Shown: positions 52,172-62,726, counted from the stretch's first letter. The stretch: DNA of 64,000 nt from Pseudomonas rustica (GCF_018336155.1 NZ_JAGYHF010000006.1:1-64000), one strand, 5' to 3'. Program-made: numbers and translations. Notes: generated by a model not told the origin, from the sequence alone.

Positions 52172-52656
52172 TACACAGACGTTCGTAGCAAGCTTCTTGC
52201 CTAAGCCCGGCTCTGAGCCGGGCTAATGGCATTTGCGTAAAACGCTTGATGCTTCAACGTCGAAGCCGCACACGCGACTAAGACGAATCTGCTTCACACG
52301 TCAGACCTGGCTCTTTTGCCAGCGGTGCACGTCTTTTCTGACGAGCCTTTCAAGGCTACTGACGAGCACACCCACTGATTCCTCTCACGACGATCAGCCC
52401 AAGGCACCTGCATGCGTGCCCGCTTTATTGAGCTATCCGAGGCCCTCAACCGGCCGTCAGCGGATTCAGCGCAACACTTTCAAATAGTCGAAGACTGATA
52501 GGTACTAACGTCAGTGGATTTTCGGCAGATACACTTCCCGACAGCGATTACGCAGACGACACCGGTCGAGCCGCACTTTTTGCGTGCTTCAAACAACGAC
52601 CCGCGTCCGGCAGCCTTACGCAGCGGACTTATTGCAGCGCAGACGACGAGAATGCC
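52172..52656 (+). other. 485-bp rpsU-dnaG gap without a recognised gene
   Basis: Apart from the attenuator-like hairpin near its start, this stretch shows no convincing gene. The one open frame of 84 codons (52233-52487) has no RBS and a low-complexity, non-protein-like translation. In some pseudomonads a YqeY-like gene sits here; I see none. dnaG must be expressed by readthrough or from a promoter in this gap that I cannot pinpoint. Confidence 0.6.
52204..52224 (+). terminator. attenuator-like hairpin after rpsU
   Basis: 10-bp perfect stem AGCCCGGCTC/GAGCCGGGCT with a one-base loop, 33 bases after the rpsU stop and without a following T-run. A partial terminator here is typical of rpsU-dnaG, where S21 is needed in far greater amounts than primase. 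Confidence 0.65.
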
Positions 52657-54621
52657 ATGGCCGGGCTAATTCCCCAGAGCTTCATTGACGACCTGCTGAA
52701 CCGCACCGACATCGTCGATGTGGTCAGTTCGCGCGTGCAATTGAAGAAGGCCGGCAAGAACTACACCGCCTGTTGCCCGTTTCACAAAGAGAAAACTCCG
52801 TCGTTCAGCGTCAGCCCCGACAAGCAGTTCTATTACTGCTTCGGCTGCGGCGCCGGCGGTAATGCCCTCGGCTTTCTCATGGATCACGACAACCTGGATT
52901 TTCCCCAGGCCATCGAAGATCTGGCGAAAGCCGCCGGCATGGAAATCCCCCGCGAAGAAAGCGGCCGCGAGCGCAAGCCACGGCAACCGACTGATTCGCC
53001 GCTCTACCCGTTGCTCACCGCCGCTGCCGATTTTTACAAGCAGGCCCTCAAGAGCCACCCCGCGCGCAAAGCTGCCGTGGATTACCTCAAGGGTCGCGGC
53101 CTGACCGGCGAGATCGCCCGGGATTTCGGCCTCGGCTTCGCGCCGCCAGGCTGGGATAACCTGTTCAAACATTTGAGCAGCGACACCCTTCAGCAAAAAG
53201 CCATGATCGACGCCGGGCTGCTGATCGAGAACGCCGAAACCGGCAAACGCTATGACCGCTTCCGCGATCGCGTGATGTTCCCGATCCGCGACACGCGTGG
53301 CCGCATCATCGCCTTCGGTGGCCGCGTACTCGGCGACGACAAACCGAAGTACCTGAACTCCCCGGAAACCCCGGTTTTCCATAAAGGTCAGGAACTCTAC
53401 GGCCTTTATGAAGCACGCAAGAACAACCGCAACCTCGACGAAATCATCGTCGTCGAAGGTTATATGGACGTCATCGCGCTCGCCCAACAAGGCTTGAAGA
53501 ATGCCGTCGCGACGCTGGGCACCGCGACCAGCGAAGAACATTTGAAGCGCCTGTTTCGCGTCGTACCGAACGTGTTGTTCTGTTTCGACGGCGACCAGGC
53601 TGGCCGCAACGCCGCGTGGCGCGCACTCGAAGCAACGCTGTCGAGCCTGCAGGACGGGCGTCGCGCACGCTTTCTGTTCCTGCCCGAAGGCGAAGACCCG
53701 GATACGCTGGTTCGCGCTGAAGGCACCGATGCCTTCAAGGCGCGCATCAATCAGCACGCTCAGCCGCTGGCGGATTATTTCTTCCAGCAACTGACCGAAG
53801 AGTCCGACCCGCGCTCGCTCGAGGGCAAGGCGCACATGGCCACCCTCGCCGCACCGTTGATCGACAAAGTGCCGGGCGCCAACCTGCGCATCCTGATGCG
53901 TCAGCGCCTGACCGAAATCACCGGTCTGAGCAGCGAAACCGTCAGTCAGCTGGCGCAAAATGCGCCGCAGGAAGCGCCGCCCGCTTACGACCCGGGCATC
54001 AATTACGACGCAATGCCGGACTACAGCGACTACCATCAGCCGCAGGCACAGGACATGTATGTGCCGCAGCAGGAGTGGACGCCGAAGAAACCTGGCGCTG
54101 GCGGCAAGAAGTGGGACAAGAAGCCCTGGGATAAAAACGGCAAGCGTGGCGGCGATCGCGACCAGCAACGCCCGCGCACGCCGATTGGCGTCGAATCGCC
54201 AACCCTGACCGCCCTGCGCACACTGCTCCATCACCCGCAACTGGCCGAGCGCGTCGAAGATGCCGGGCACATTGCGGACGAGAATCAGACCAACGCCCAG
54301 CTGCTTGTGGCGCTGCTCGAAGCCGTACAGAAGAATCCCAAGCTAAACTCATTTCAGTTGATCGCGCGATGGCACGGCACTGAACAGGGTCGATTGCTCA
54401 AGGCATTGGCAGAAAAGGAGTGGTTGATTGACGGAGATAACCTTGAACAACAGTTTTTCGACACCATTACTAGCTTGTCAGCCCGCCAACGCGAGCGAAA
54501 TCTTGAACAGTTACTCAGGAAAGCCCGTCAAAGCGAACTGAGTATTGAAGAGAAAAATCAACTGCGCGACCTTCTAAGTCGCAATGTTTCCGCATCAAAC
54601 CCGACCTCAACTGGCGCGTGA
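52657..54621 (+). CDS. dnaG: DNA primase
   Basis: Synthesises RNA primers at the replication fork. The 654-aa product has the zinc-binding N-domain with CCPFHKEKTPSF and FYYCFGCGAGG (about residues 39-66). The TOPRIM core has VVEGYMDVIAL (Glu about 267) and FDGDQAGRNAAW (Asp pair about 309-311). After a Lys/Gly/Asp-rich linker (about 470-510) comes a C-terminal helical DnaB-binding domain. Length fits Pseudomonas primases. Confidence 0.96.
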   Translation: MAGLIPQSFIDDLLNRTDIVDVVSSRVQLKKAGKNYTACCPFHKEKTPSFSVSPDKQFYYCFGCGAGGNALGFLMDHDNLDFPQAIEDLAKAAGMEIPREESGRERKPRQPTDSPLYPLLTAAADFYKQALKSHPARKAAVDYLKGRGLTGEIARDFGLGFAPPGWDNLFKHLSSDTLQQKAMIDAGLLIENAETGKRYDRFRDRVMFPIRDTRGRIIAFGGRVLGDDKPKYLNSPETPVFHKGQELYGLYEARKNNRNLDEIIVVEGYMDVIALAQQGLKNAVATLGTATSEEHLKRLFRVVPNVLFCFDGDQAGRNAAWRALEATLSSLQDGRRARFLFLPEGEDPDTLVRAEGTDAFKARINQHAQPLADYFFQQLTEESDPRSLEGKAHMATLAAPLIDKVPGANLRILMRQRLTEITGLSSETVSQLAQNAPQEAPPAYDPGINYDAMPDYSDYHQPQAQDMYVPQQEWTPKKPGAGGKKWDKKPWDKNGKRGGDRDQQRPRTPIGVESPTLTALRTLLHHPQLAERVEDAGHIADENQTNAQLLVALLEAVQKNPKLNSFQLIARWHGTEQGRLLKALAEKEWLIDGDNLEQQFFDTITSLSARQRERNLEQLLRKARQSELSIEEKNQLRDLLSRNVSASNPTSTGA

Positions 54622-54635
54622 GGTCATAGCTCAGG

Positions 54636-54641
54636 TATAAT
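54636..54641 (+). promoter_or_regulatory. candidate rpoD promoter (-10 TATAAT)
   Basis: A perfect TATAAT stands 48 bases before the rpoD ATG in the dnaG-rpoD gap, followed by CCTCGGC. No good TTGACA-like -35 is spaced to it. An internal promoter here would allow sigma factor synthesis independent of dnaG. Confidence 0.45.
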
Positions 54642-54688
54642 CCTCGGCTTGTTTTTTGCCCGCCAAGACCTTCAGTGGATAGGGTGTT

Positions 54689-56533
<1,845 letters not shown>

Positions 56534-56541
56534 TACCAGAA

Positions 56542-56571
56542 CCCCCGGCCCAGGCCGGGGGTTTTGTTTTT
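56542..56571 (+). terminator. rpoD terminator
   Basis: 9-bp GC stem CCCCCGGCC/GGCCGGGGG with a two-base loop, then TTTTGTTTTT. A classic intrinsic terminator 9 bases after the rpoD stop. Confidence 0.95.
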
Positions 56572-56659
56572 AGGCAGATTAAATTCCTCGCACCACCCTC
56601 CCCGCTGCAGTCCGCGTCTACACTCGAAACAATCACCCCCGAGCCATAACGAGAGCGTT

Positions 56660-59600
56660 ATGCCCAGACTGGCGCCCGTGCTTTTCTTGCTGTCACTGAT
56701 GATTTGGACCGCAACGGCTAACGCGCTGACTCTGACCGATGAAGAACGTAGCTGGCTGGCGGCTCACCCGGACTTGCGCCTGGGTGTTGATGCATCGTGG
56801 CCACCGTTTGAGTTTCGTGACGACCAGAGCCGCTATCAGGGCTTGGCGGCTGATTACATCGACGTGATTCGCCAGCGTCTGGCGATCAAACTCACGCCGA
56901 TTGAGCCCATCAGCTGGACGGAAGTGCTGGAGCAGGTCAAAACCGGCAAGATCGATCTGCTGCCGGGGATCATGTCCACTCCGGAACGGCAGAACTATCT
57001 GTCATTCACCCGGCCCTACCTCGACTTCCCGATTGTCATCCTCGCCCACGTCGGCGGCGCGCAACCGCGCAAACTTGATGATCTGTATGGCCTGAAAATC
57101 GCCGTGGTGGAAAACTATGCGCCGCACGAACTTCTGCGCACCCACCACCCGGATCTGAATCTGGTGGCCATGCCCAACGTCAGCTCGGCGTTGCAGGCAT
57201 TGGCGACCGACGAAGTCGACGCCGTGGTCGGCGATCTCGCCTCCAGCGTCTGGAGCCTGCGCCAACTTAAACTCGATGGCCTCTACGTCAGCGGCGAAAC
57301 CCCGTATCGCTATCAACTGGCGATGGGCGTGCCGCGCGAAAACAAAGTGCTGGTGGGGATTCTCGACAAAGTCCTCGCCGACATGAGCCCCGCCGAAATC
57401 AGCGCCATTCAGGAACACTGGGTCGGCAACGTCCTCGATCACCGGACATTCTGGTCAGACCTGCTGGTTTACGGCTTGCCCGGCCTGTTATTGCTGATGA
57501 TCGTGCTGGCCGTGGTGATCCGCATTAACCGCCGCCTCAGCTCGGAAATCGCCCGGCGCATCGACCTCGAACAGGAACTGCGCAGCAGCGAATATCACTA
57601 CCGTGGGCTGGTCGAAAGTTTGTCGGCGATTGCTTGGGAAGCGCGGATGAGCGACTTCACCTACAGCTATGTGTCACCGCACGCCGAAGACTTGCTCGGT
57701 TATCCACTGTCGCATTGGCTGATTCCGGGGTTCTGGCGCAACATCATTCATCCGGCCGACCTCACTCGCGCACAGAGTTTTTGTGATCACGAAGTACTGG
57801 CCGGGCGCGATCACAGCCTCGATTACCGGGTGATCACCGCCGACGGCCGCTGCCTGTGGGTGCGCGACATCGTCAGCCTGATCGAACACGGCCATGAGCC
57901 GGTGATGCGCGGTTTGATGATCGACATCAGCGAAACCAAGCGCACCGAAGAAGCGCTGCGTTTGTCGGAGCAAAAATTCGCCTCGGTCTTCCAGCAATGC
58001 CCGGACATTCTGGTGATTGCACGGCTGTCCGACGGCTGTTTGCTGGAGGTCAACGAAGCCTTCGAGGAACAGATTGGACTCAAGGCCGAAGAAGTCATCG
58101 GCCAGACCGCCACCGACCTGAATATCTGGGGCATTCCCGGCGTCGGCCCGGGTTTGCTCCAGCGCTTGCAGGCCGGCAGCATCCGCAATCTGGAAATGCC
58201 CTTCCGCCGCAATAACGGCCAAGTGTTCACCGGCCTGATTTCCGCCGAGCCGTTCGACCTCGACACCACGCCGGCGCTGGTGGTCGTGGTGCGCGACATT
58301 ACCCAGCTCAAAGAAACCCAGCAGCAACTGCAAACTTCCGAAGAGAAATTCGCCAAGGCTTTTCACGCCTCGCCGGACGGTTTGCTGCTGTCGCGGCAGA
58401 GTGATGGCCTGCTACTGGAGGTCAACGAAGGGTTCAGCCGCATCACCGGGTTCAACAGCGCGATGTCGGTGGATCGCTCGGCGCTGGATCTGGGGATCTG
58501 GGTCAATCTCAACGAGCGCAAACAAATGCTCGACCTGCTGCACCGCGACGGCTTTGTGCGTGATTTCACCTGCCATATCCGCCGTAGCGATGGTCAGATT
58601 CGTCTGTGCGAAGTGTCCAGCCGACCACTGCCGATCGGTGACGAAGATTGCATGCTGACCATCGCCCGCGACATTACTGAACGTCATCTGATGCAGGAAA
58701 AACTGCAACAGGCTGCGACCGTGTTCGAGAGCACCGCCGAAGGCGTATTGATCACCGATACCCAGCAGCACATCAGCGCAGTCAACCGCGCCTTCACGGA
58801 AATCACCGGTTACAGCGAAAGCGAAGCCCTCGGCCACACCCCACGCCTGCTCGCCTCCGGCCTGCACGACAGCGCGTTTTATGCGGCGATGTGGCACCAG
58901 TTGACCGACGAAGGTCATTGGCAAGGCGAGATTTCCAACCGACGTAAAAACGGTGAGCTGTACCCGAGCTGGCTGACCATCAGCGCCGTGCGCAACCGCG
59001 ACAAATTCATCACGCACTTTGTCGCTGTGTTTGCCGACATCTCCAGTCTCAAACACGCGCAGGCGAAACTCGATTATCAGGCGCACCACGACCCGCTCAC
59101 CGGCCTGCCAAACCGCACGCTGTTCGAAAGTCGTCTGCTCTCGGCGCTGACCACACAACAGGAAAACGGTGGTCAGGGCGCCGTGCTGTTCCTCGATCTT
59201 GACCGTTTCAAACACATCAACGACAGCCTCGGCCACCCGGTCGGCGACCTGCTGCTCAAGGGCATCGCCGTGCGCCTCAAAGAGCAACTGCGCGACATCG
59301 ACACCGTGGCACGGTTGGGCGGTGATGAATTCATCATCCTGCTGCCCGGCCTGCAACAGGCCAGCGACGCGGACAACATCGCCACCAAACTGCTCAACTG
59401 CTTCGGCGCGCCGTTTCAGGCTGGCGAACACGAGTTTTTCATCAGCGCCAGCATCGGCACCAGCCTCTATCCGCGCGACGGCTGCGACGTCGCCACGCTG
59501 GTAAAAAACGCCGACGCGGCGATGTACCGCTCCAAAGCCAAGGGCCGCAACCGCGTCGAAAGCTACACCCGCGACCTCACCGCGCAGGCCAGCGAGCGTA

Positions 59601-60406
59601 TCGCGCTGGAACACGAACTGCGCCGGGCCATCGAGCGCAATGAATTGCACCTCTACTACCAGCCGAAAATCAGCCTCGACGACCATCGTCTGGTCGGTGC
59701 CGAAGCGTTGATTCGCTGGCGCCACCCGACCTTTGGCGATGTGCCGCCGGAGCACTTCATTCCGTTGGCCGAAGAGAACGGCATGATTCTGCAGATCGGC
59801 GACTGGGTGCTGGAGACCGCGTGCCGGCAGATGTTCGAGTGGAATCAGGTCTACGACAGCCTCGGCCCGTTGTCGGTGAACCTCGCCGGCGCACAACTGC
59901 GCCAGCCGAACCTGCTCGGGCGCATCGAACAACTGCTCAACGAAAATGGCCTGATGCCGGATTTACTGCAACTGGAAATTACCGAGAATTTCATCATGAG
60001 TCAGGCCGAAGAGGCGCTGGCCGTGCTGCACCAACTTAAACACCTCGGCGTGCAACTGGCGATCGACGACTTCGGCACCGGCTATTCCTCGCTCAGCTAC
60101 CTCAAACGCCTGCCACTGGACATCCTCAAAATCGACCAGTCCTTTGTCCGCGGACTGCCCGACGACCCCCACGACGCGGCGATTGTGCGCGCCATCATCG
60201 CACTGGGCCGCAGCATGCAATTCACCGTCATCGCCGAGGGCGTGGAAACCCAGGCACAGCAACAATTCCTCGCCGCCGAGGGCTGCGAACAGATCCAGGG
60301 CTACATCGTCAGCCTGCCGCTGCCGCCGGAAGAATTCGCCGCAACGTTTCTGCGTGTGACCGTATCGGATTTTTCGGATAGCACAGCCGAGAAACCGTCG
60401 CTATAA
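56660..60406 (+). CDS. membrane GGDEF/EAL protein with periplasmic binding-protein sensor
   Basis: 1248-aa c-di-GMP signalling protein, likely the counterpart of P. aeruginosa PA0575. Order: signal peptide (to about TANALTL), SBP_bac_3-like sensor (about 25-260), membrane segment (about 270-290) and four PAS-like domains (about 315-810). Then a GGDEF domain with intact RLGGDEFIIL (about 887) and an EAL domain with EALIRWRHP (about 1013), ITENFI and DDFGTGYSSLSYLKRL. Both active sites look complete, so it could make or degrade c-di-GMP. Start at ATG 56660 just before the signal peptide. The stop codon overlaps the tRNA promoter. Confidence 0.93.
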   Translation: MPRLAPVLFLLSLMIWTATANALTLTDEERSWLAAHPDLRLGVDASWPPFEFRDDQSRYQGLAADYIDVIRQRLAIKLTPIEPISWTEVLEQVKTGKIDLLPGIMSTPERQNYLSFTRPYLDFPIVILAHVGGAQPRKLDDLYGLKIAVVENYAPHELLRTHHPDLNLVAMPNVSSALQALATDEVDAVVGDLASSVWSLRQLKLDGLYVSGETPYRYQLAMGVPRENKVLVGILDKVLADMSPAEISAIQEHWVGNVLDHRTFWSDLLVYGLPGLLLLMIVLAVVIRINRRLSSEIARRIDLEQELRSSEYHYRGLVESLSAIAWEARMSDFTYSYVSPHAEDLLGYPLSHWLIPGFWRNIIHPADLTRAQSFCDHEVLAGRDHSLDYRVITADGRCLWVRDIVSLIEHGHEPVMRGLMIDISETKRTEEALRLSEQKFASVFQQCPDILVIARLSDGCLLEVNEAFEEQIGLKAEEVIGQTATDLNIWGIPGVGPGLLQRLQAGSIRNLEMPFRRNNGQVFTGLISAEPFDLDTTPALVVVVRDITQLKETQQQLQTSEEKFAKAFHASPDGLLLSRQSDGLLLEVNEGFSRITGFNSAMSVDRSALDLGIWVNLNERKQMLDLLHRDGFVRDFTCHIRRSDGQIRLCEVSSRPLPIGDEDCMLTIARDITERHLMQEKLQQAATVFESTAEGVLITDTQQHISAVNRAFTEITGYSESEALGHTPRLLASGLHDSAFYAAMWHQLTDEGHWQGEISNRRKNGELYPSWLTISAVRNRDKFITHFVAVFADISSLKHAQAKLDYQAHHDPLTGLPNRTLFESRLLSALTTQQENGGQGAVLFLDLDRFKHINDSLGHPVGDLLLKGIAVRLKEQLRDIDTVARLGGDEFIILLPGLQQASDADNIATKLLNCFGAPFQAGEHEFFISASIGTSLYPRDGCDVATLVKNADAAMYRSKAKGRNRVESYTRDLTAQASERIALEHELRRAIERNELHLYYQPKISLDDHRLVGAEALIRWRHPTFGDVPPEHFIPLAEENGMILQIGDWVLETACRQMFEWNQVYDSLGPLSVNLAGAQLRQPNLLGRIEQLLNENGLMPDLLQLEITENFIMSQAEEALAVLHQLKHLGVQLAIDDFGTGYSSLSYLKRLPLDILKIDQSFVRGLPDDPHDAAIVRAIIALGRSMQFTVIAEGVETQAQQQFLAAEGCEQIQGYIVSLPLPPEEFAATFLRVTVSDFSDSTAEKPSL

Positions 60407-60407
60407 T
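60402..60407 (+). promoter_or_regulatory. tRNA-Ile promoter -10 box overlapping a stop codon
   Basis: TATAAT at 60402-60407 includes the TAA stop of the GGDEF/EAL gene and is followed by the G+C-rich discriminator CCGCGG. It stands about 15 bases before the mature tRNA 5' end. The -35 would lie inside the coding region and is not strong. Confidence 0.6.
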
Positions 60408-60421
60408 CCGCGGCCTACTGA

Positions 60422-60498
60422 GGGCCTATAGCTCAGTTGGTTAGAGCAGAGGACTCATAATCCTTTGGTCCACGGTTCAAGTCCGTGTGGGCCCACCA
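60422..60498 (+). tRNA. tRNA-Ile, anticodon CAU (lysidine type)
   Basis: 77-nt cloverleaf with acceptor GGGCCTA/TGGGCCC, D arm GCTCAGTTGGTTAGAGC, anticodon loop CTCATAA, T loop TTCAAGT and an encoded CCA end. CAU with this body resembles the minor Ile2 tRNA of E. coli (ACTCATAAT, TTGGTC variable loop) rather than elongator or initiator tRNA-Met. It would need TilS to read AUA. It follows the GGDEF/EAL gene. Confidence 0.9.
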
Positions 60499-60503
60499 AA
60501 TTG

Positions 60504-60530
60504 AAAGCCGCGCTAAATGCGCGGCTTTTT
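60504..60530 (+). terminator. terminator after tRNA-Ile
   Basis: Stem AAAGCCGCGC (60504-60513) with GCGCGGCTTT (60519-60528), loop TAAAT, T-run after. Starts 6 bases past the tRNA. Confidence 0.92.
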
Positions 60531-60673
60531 CTTGGGCGAGTGGTTGGGGGACAGTATTGGCGAGCGCAATGTTCGGAAGACCTCCCCGAAGGCTGTAGGC
60601 AAGTTCCGAAGCTGTGGTTTTGAGCGGTGTTGCGCCTGTTGGGCGTTGGTTTGACGGGATACTCTCGAGACGT

Positions 60674-60900
60674 CGCTGCTTATCAGCGGTCGGGCTTGGA
60701 AACCCGGTTAAATTAATGGCAACAGTGCTCGGCCTCATGACCGCAAAGATTCAGAGCTGCGATCAAAAGTTATGACGGCTGTGCGCGGGACGTCTTCGGA
60801 CGTGCCGGTTTCCTAATTTTCCGGTTTCCAACCTGCGCACAGCTGTCACCCATTCGCATGGAAACGAGTGTGGTGTCCCTTGAAAATTAGGAGCCTCACC
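60674..60900 (+). ncRNA. structured leader RNA with Shine-Dalgarno-sequestering loop
   Basis: The 5' region of the DUF3077 gene has nested complementarity. P1 is 60777-60789 with 60832-60844 (13 bp including two G-U). P2 is ACGTC-TTCG-GACGT (60790-60803), a C(UUCG)G tetraloop. P3 is CCGG 60805-60808 with 60821-60824. The P3 loop TCCTAATTTT (60811-60820) is perfectly complementary to AAAATTAGGA (60883-60892), which contains the gene's Shine-Dalgarno. A small hairpin (60851-60856 with 60865-60870) lies between. Upstream, CGCTG/CAGCG (60674-60688) and GCGGTC/GACCGC (60686-60691 with 60739-60744) also pair. This suggests pseudoknot control of translation; ligand or partner unknown. Confidence 0.6.
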
Positions 60901-61203
60901 ATGACTGAAACAGACTCGACCTCAGGTTTAAAAACCATCGGCCTCACCCCTTTCATCTACTGCGCCAACCAACCCCTCTTCCATGTCAGCGCCGGCGTAC
61001 CAATCGGCGATGCTCTGACACAAGCCTCCGACATGCTGTTTCTAGTCAAAGCCTTCGCCGAGGAGGCTGCTTACGACAAAGCGACCGATCGCCATGCCTG
61101 GGCTGCGCATTACTTGGCTGCAATGAGTAAAGCGGTGATTGATGATGTGGTGAAGGTTCTAAGTCATCAGCCTTCTGTGGATAGAAACTACGGGCACGGT
61201 TAA
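60901..61203 (+). CDS. DUF3077 family protein
   Basis: 100-aa soluble protein of unknown function, of a family common and multicopy in Pseudomonas. The typical segment GLKTIGLTPFIYCANQPLFHV is at about 8-28, and the C-terminal half is helical (AEEAAYDKATDRHAWAAHYL). ATG 60901 has an AGGAG Shine-Dalgarno at 60889-60893, which is exactly the element masked in the leader fold. No membrane segments or catalytic motif. It may act downstream of the leader's signal; nothing in the sequence says how. Confidence 0.75.
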   Translation: MTETDSTSGLKTIGLTPFIYCANQPLFHVSAGVPIGDALTQASDMLFLVKAFAEEAAYDKATDRHAWAAHYLAAMSKAVIDDVVKVLSHQPSVDRNYGHG

Positions 61204-61307
61204 ACGCCTGCGCAGCCGTTCATGCGACTCCAATTTTCGGGGCGTTCAAATTTCAATCGGGAGTGCATCAACGTTTCTCCCTCTGCGTGCGTCCGGCGAC
61301 AATCACC

Positions 61308-61790
61308 ATGGAATGGAAAGATCTGATAGTTGGCGGACGCAAATACTGCATGGCGCATTTACAGCCTTTCGAACTGAGCTATGAAGTGGCTGAGCAGCAG
61401 CTAAGCGTCAAATTCGAGTTTGGATTCCATTGTTTCACTGACGACAAAGGTCATGGTCAACCCCTCCGACACAGAGGAGAAACCCGATATTTCTGTGCAG
61501 ATCGTCACCATTGCAGCAGCCAGATCGCGGATTACCTTCACAAGCGTTTTTTCAAAGGCCTCGCCGTGCCTTTCTACGTAGAAAACAGTCAGCGCTATTA
61601 CTGCCTTGATTTACATGACTACGCGGTCTTTTTTTCGATCAGCAAACCGCAGAACACAACGAACCTACTCAAGCTTCGAGTCATTTCCGCCTACGAGGTC
61701 GCTGAATGGGGACGAGCGAAGTTGCCGAAAGGAAAACCACATAACGTCCGCTACATACTGGAAATGCGTAATGCGGGGAAATCCGTTTGA
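61308..61790 (+). CDS. hypothetical protein, Cys/His-rich middle
   Basis: I do not recognise this gene. The 160-aa product (from ATG 61308, MEWKDLIVGG) is soluble, with aromatic-rich strands and a Cys/His cluster RYFCADRHHCSSQI (about 63-76) that could bind metal. A basic C-terminus (GRAKLPKGKPHNVRYILEM) follows. No clear RBS decides the start; a GTG at 61263 would add 15 residues. It lies 104 bp after the DUF3077 gene and ends at a strong terminator, so the two may be one transcript. Base composition is lower in G+C than its neighbours. Confidence 0.6.
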   Translation: MEWKDLIVGGRKYCMAHLQPFELSYEVAEQQLSVKFEFGFHCFTDDKGHGQPLRHRGETRYFCADRHHCSSQIADYLHKRFFKGLAVPFYVENSQRYYCLDLHDYAVFFSISKPQNTTNLLKLRVISAYEVAEWGRAKLPKGKPHNVRYILEMRNAGKSV

Positions 61791-61801
61791 GAGAAAGCAA
61801 A

Positions 61802-61831
61802 AAAGCCCCGATGCTCGCGCATCGGGGCTTT
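61802..61831. terminator. terminator after the hypothetical gene
   Basis: 13-bp stem AAAGCCCCGATGC (61802-61814) with GCATCGGGGCTTT (61819-61831), TCGC loop and A/T tails on both sides. Confidence 0.93.
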
Positions 61832-62089
61832 CTGTAAATCTCAATATCGGCCTTTCCTTTCACGGTTTCCCGCTTATCCCGCTCACTGGCTAGGAGTAGC
61901 TTGCGCCACCGAAATCAACACCCTCTGCTTGCAAAGTTCCGGTCTGTGCTGACGCGCCGATGATAGCGCTTGAACCACACCAGGGCAACCGCCAAAACCA
62001 GTGCCGGCGCTAGTGTTGCCCGTGTGCCCAATCTGATTGAGCATGTACCATGCGCAACTCACCGCCCCCCACACCATGGAACCGCCCCC

Positions 62090-62551
62090 TTGCCCGACAC
62101 CCGCCCGCCCGTCCTCGATGAAATCGACCGTCAACTAATCGCCGCCCTGCAAATCAACGCCCGCGAAAGCGTTGCCATGCTTGCCCGGCAGTTGGGCATT
62201 GCGCGCACCACCGTGACTTCGCGACTGGCGCGGCTGGAAAAGGCCAAAGTGATCACCGGTTACGGCGTGCGCCTGGGTCAGCGGGTGGTCGATGGCGGCT
62301 TGCAGGCTTACGTCGGGATCAAAGTGCAACCGCGTTCCGGCAAAGAGGTGGTGCGTCGGTTGAGTGCGATGGCACAGGTGCAGCAGCTGTGTGCGGTGAG
62401 TGGCGAGTTTGATTATGTGGCGTGGTTGCGCACTGATTCGCCGGAGCAGCTCGATCAGTTGCTCGATCAGATTGGCGGCGTGGATGGGGTCGAGAAGACG
62501 ACGACTTCGATTATTTTGAGTAGCAAGGTTGATCGGGGGCAGCCGGTTTGA
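62090..62551 (+). CDS. Lrp/AsnC family transcriptional regulator
   Basis: 153-aa regulator with an N-terminal helix-turn-helix (VAMLARQLGIARTTVTSRLA, about 27-46) and a C-terminal RAM effector domain (about 75-145). I use a TTG start at 62090, which puts LDEIDRQLIAAL near the N-terminus as in the family; the frame stays open 40 codons upstream but reads as non-conserved. It lies directly before davB, same strand, 222 bp apart, so it is a good candidate for the lysine-responsive regulator of davB. Confidence 0.85.
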   Translation: MPDTRPPVLDEIDRQLIAALQINARESVAMLARQLGIARTTVTSRLARLEKAKVITGYGVRLGQRVVDGGLQAYVGIKVQPRSGKEVVRRLSAMAQVQQLCAVSGEFDYVAWLRTDSPEQLDQLLDQIGGVDGVEKTTTSIILSSKVDRGQPV

Positions 62552-62726
62552 GTGTTGGTCATGATTTTTCGGTTGATGGATAGGATCTATTCGCGGGCAA
62601 GCATTGCTCCTACAAGGGACAGTGTGTAGCGGATTATCGTCAGATTGATCAGGTTATTGGCAAAACGACGACACTTTGCGTCTTATTAACGTGTTCCACG
62701 CTCCCTAGAATGGCTGGCATCTTTTC

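Noticed and set aside
52233..52487. 84-codon frame in the rpsU-dnaG gap
   Set aside because: No RBS, low-complexity translation, no recognisable family.
60422..60498. Calling the CAU tRNA a tRNA-Met
   Set aside because: Acceptor, anticodon-stem and variable-loop features resemble the lysidine-type tRNA-Ile2, and it lacks initiator features.
60433..60738. 101-codon frame on the minus strand
   Set aside because: It covers the tRNA-Ile gene and its terminator; no RBS or homology.
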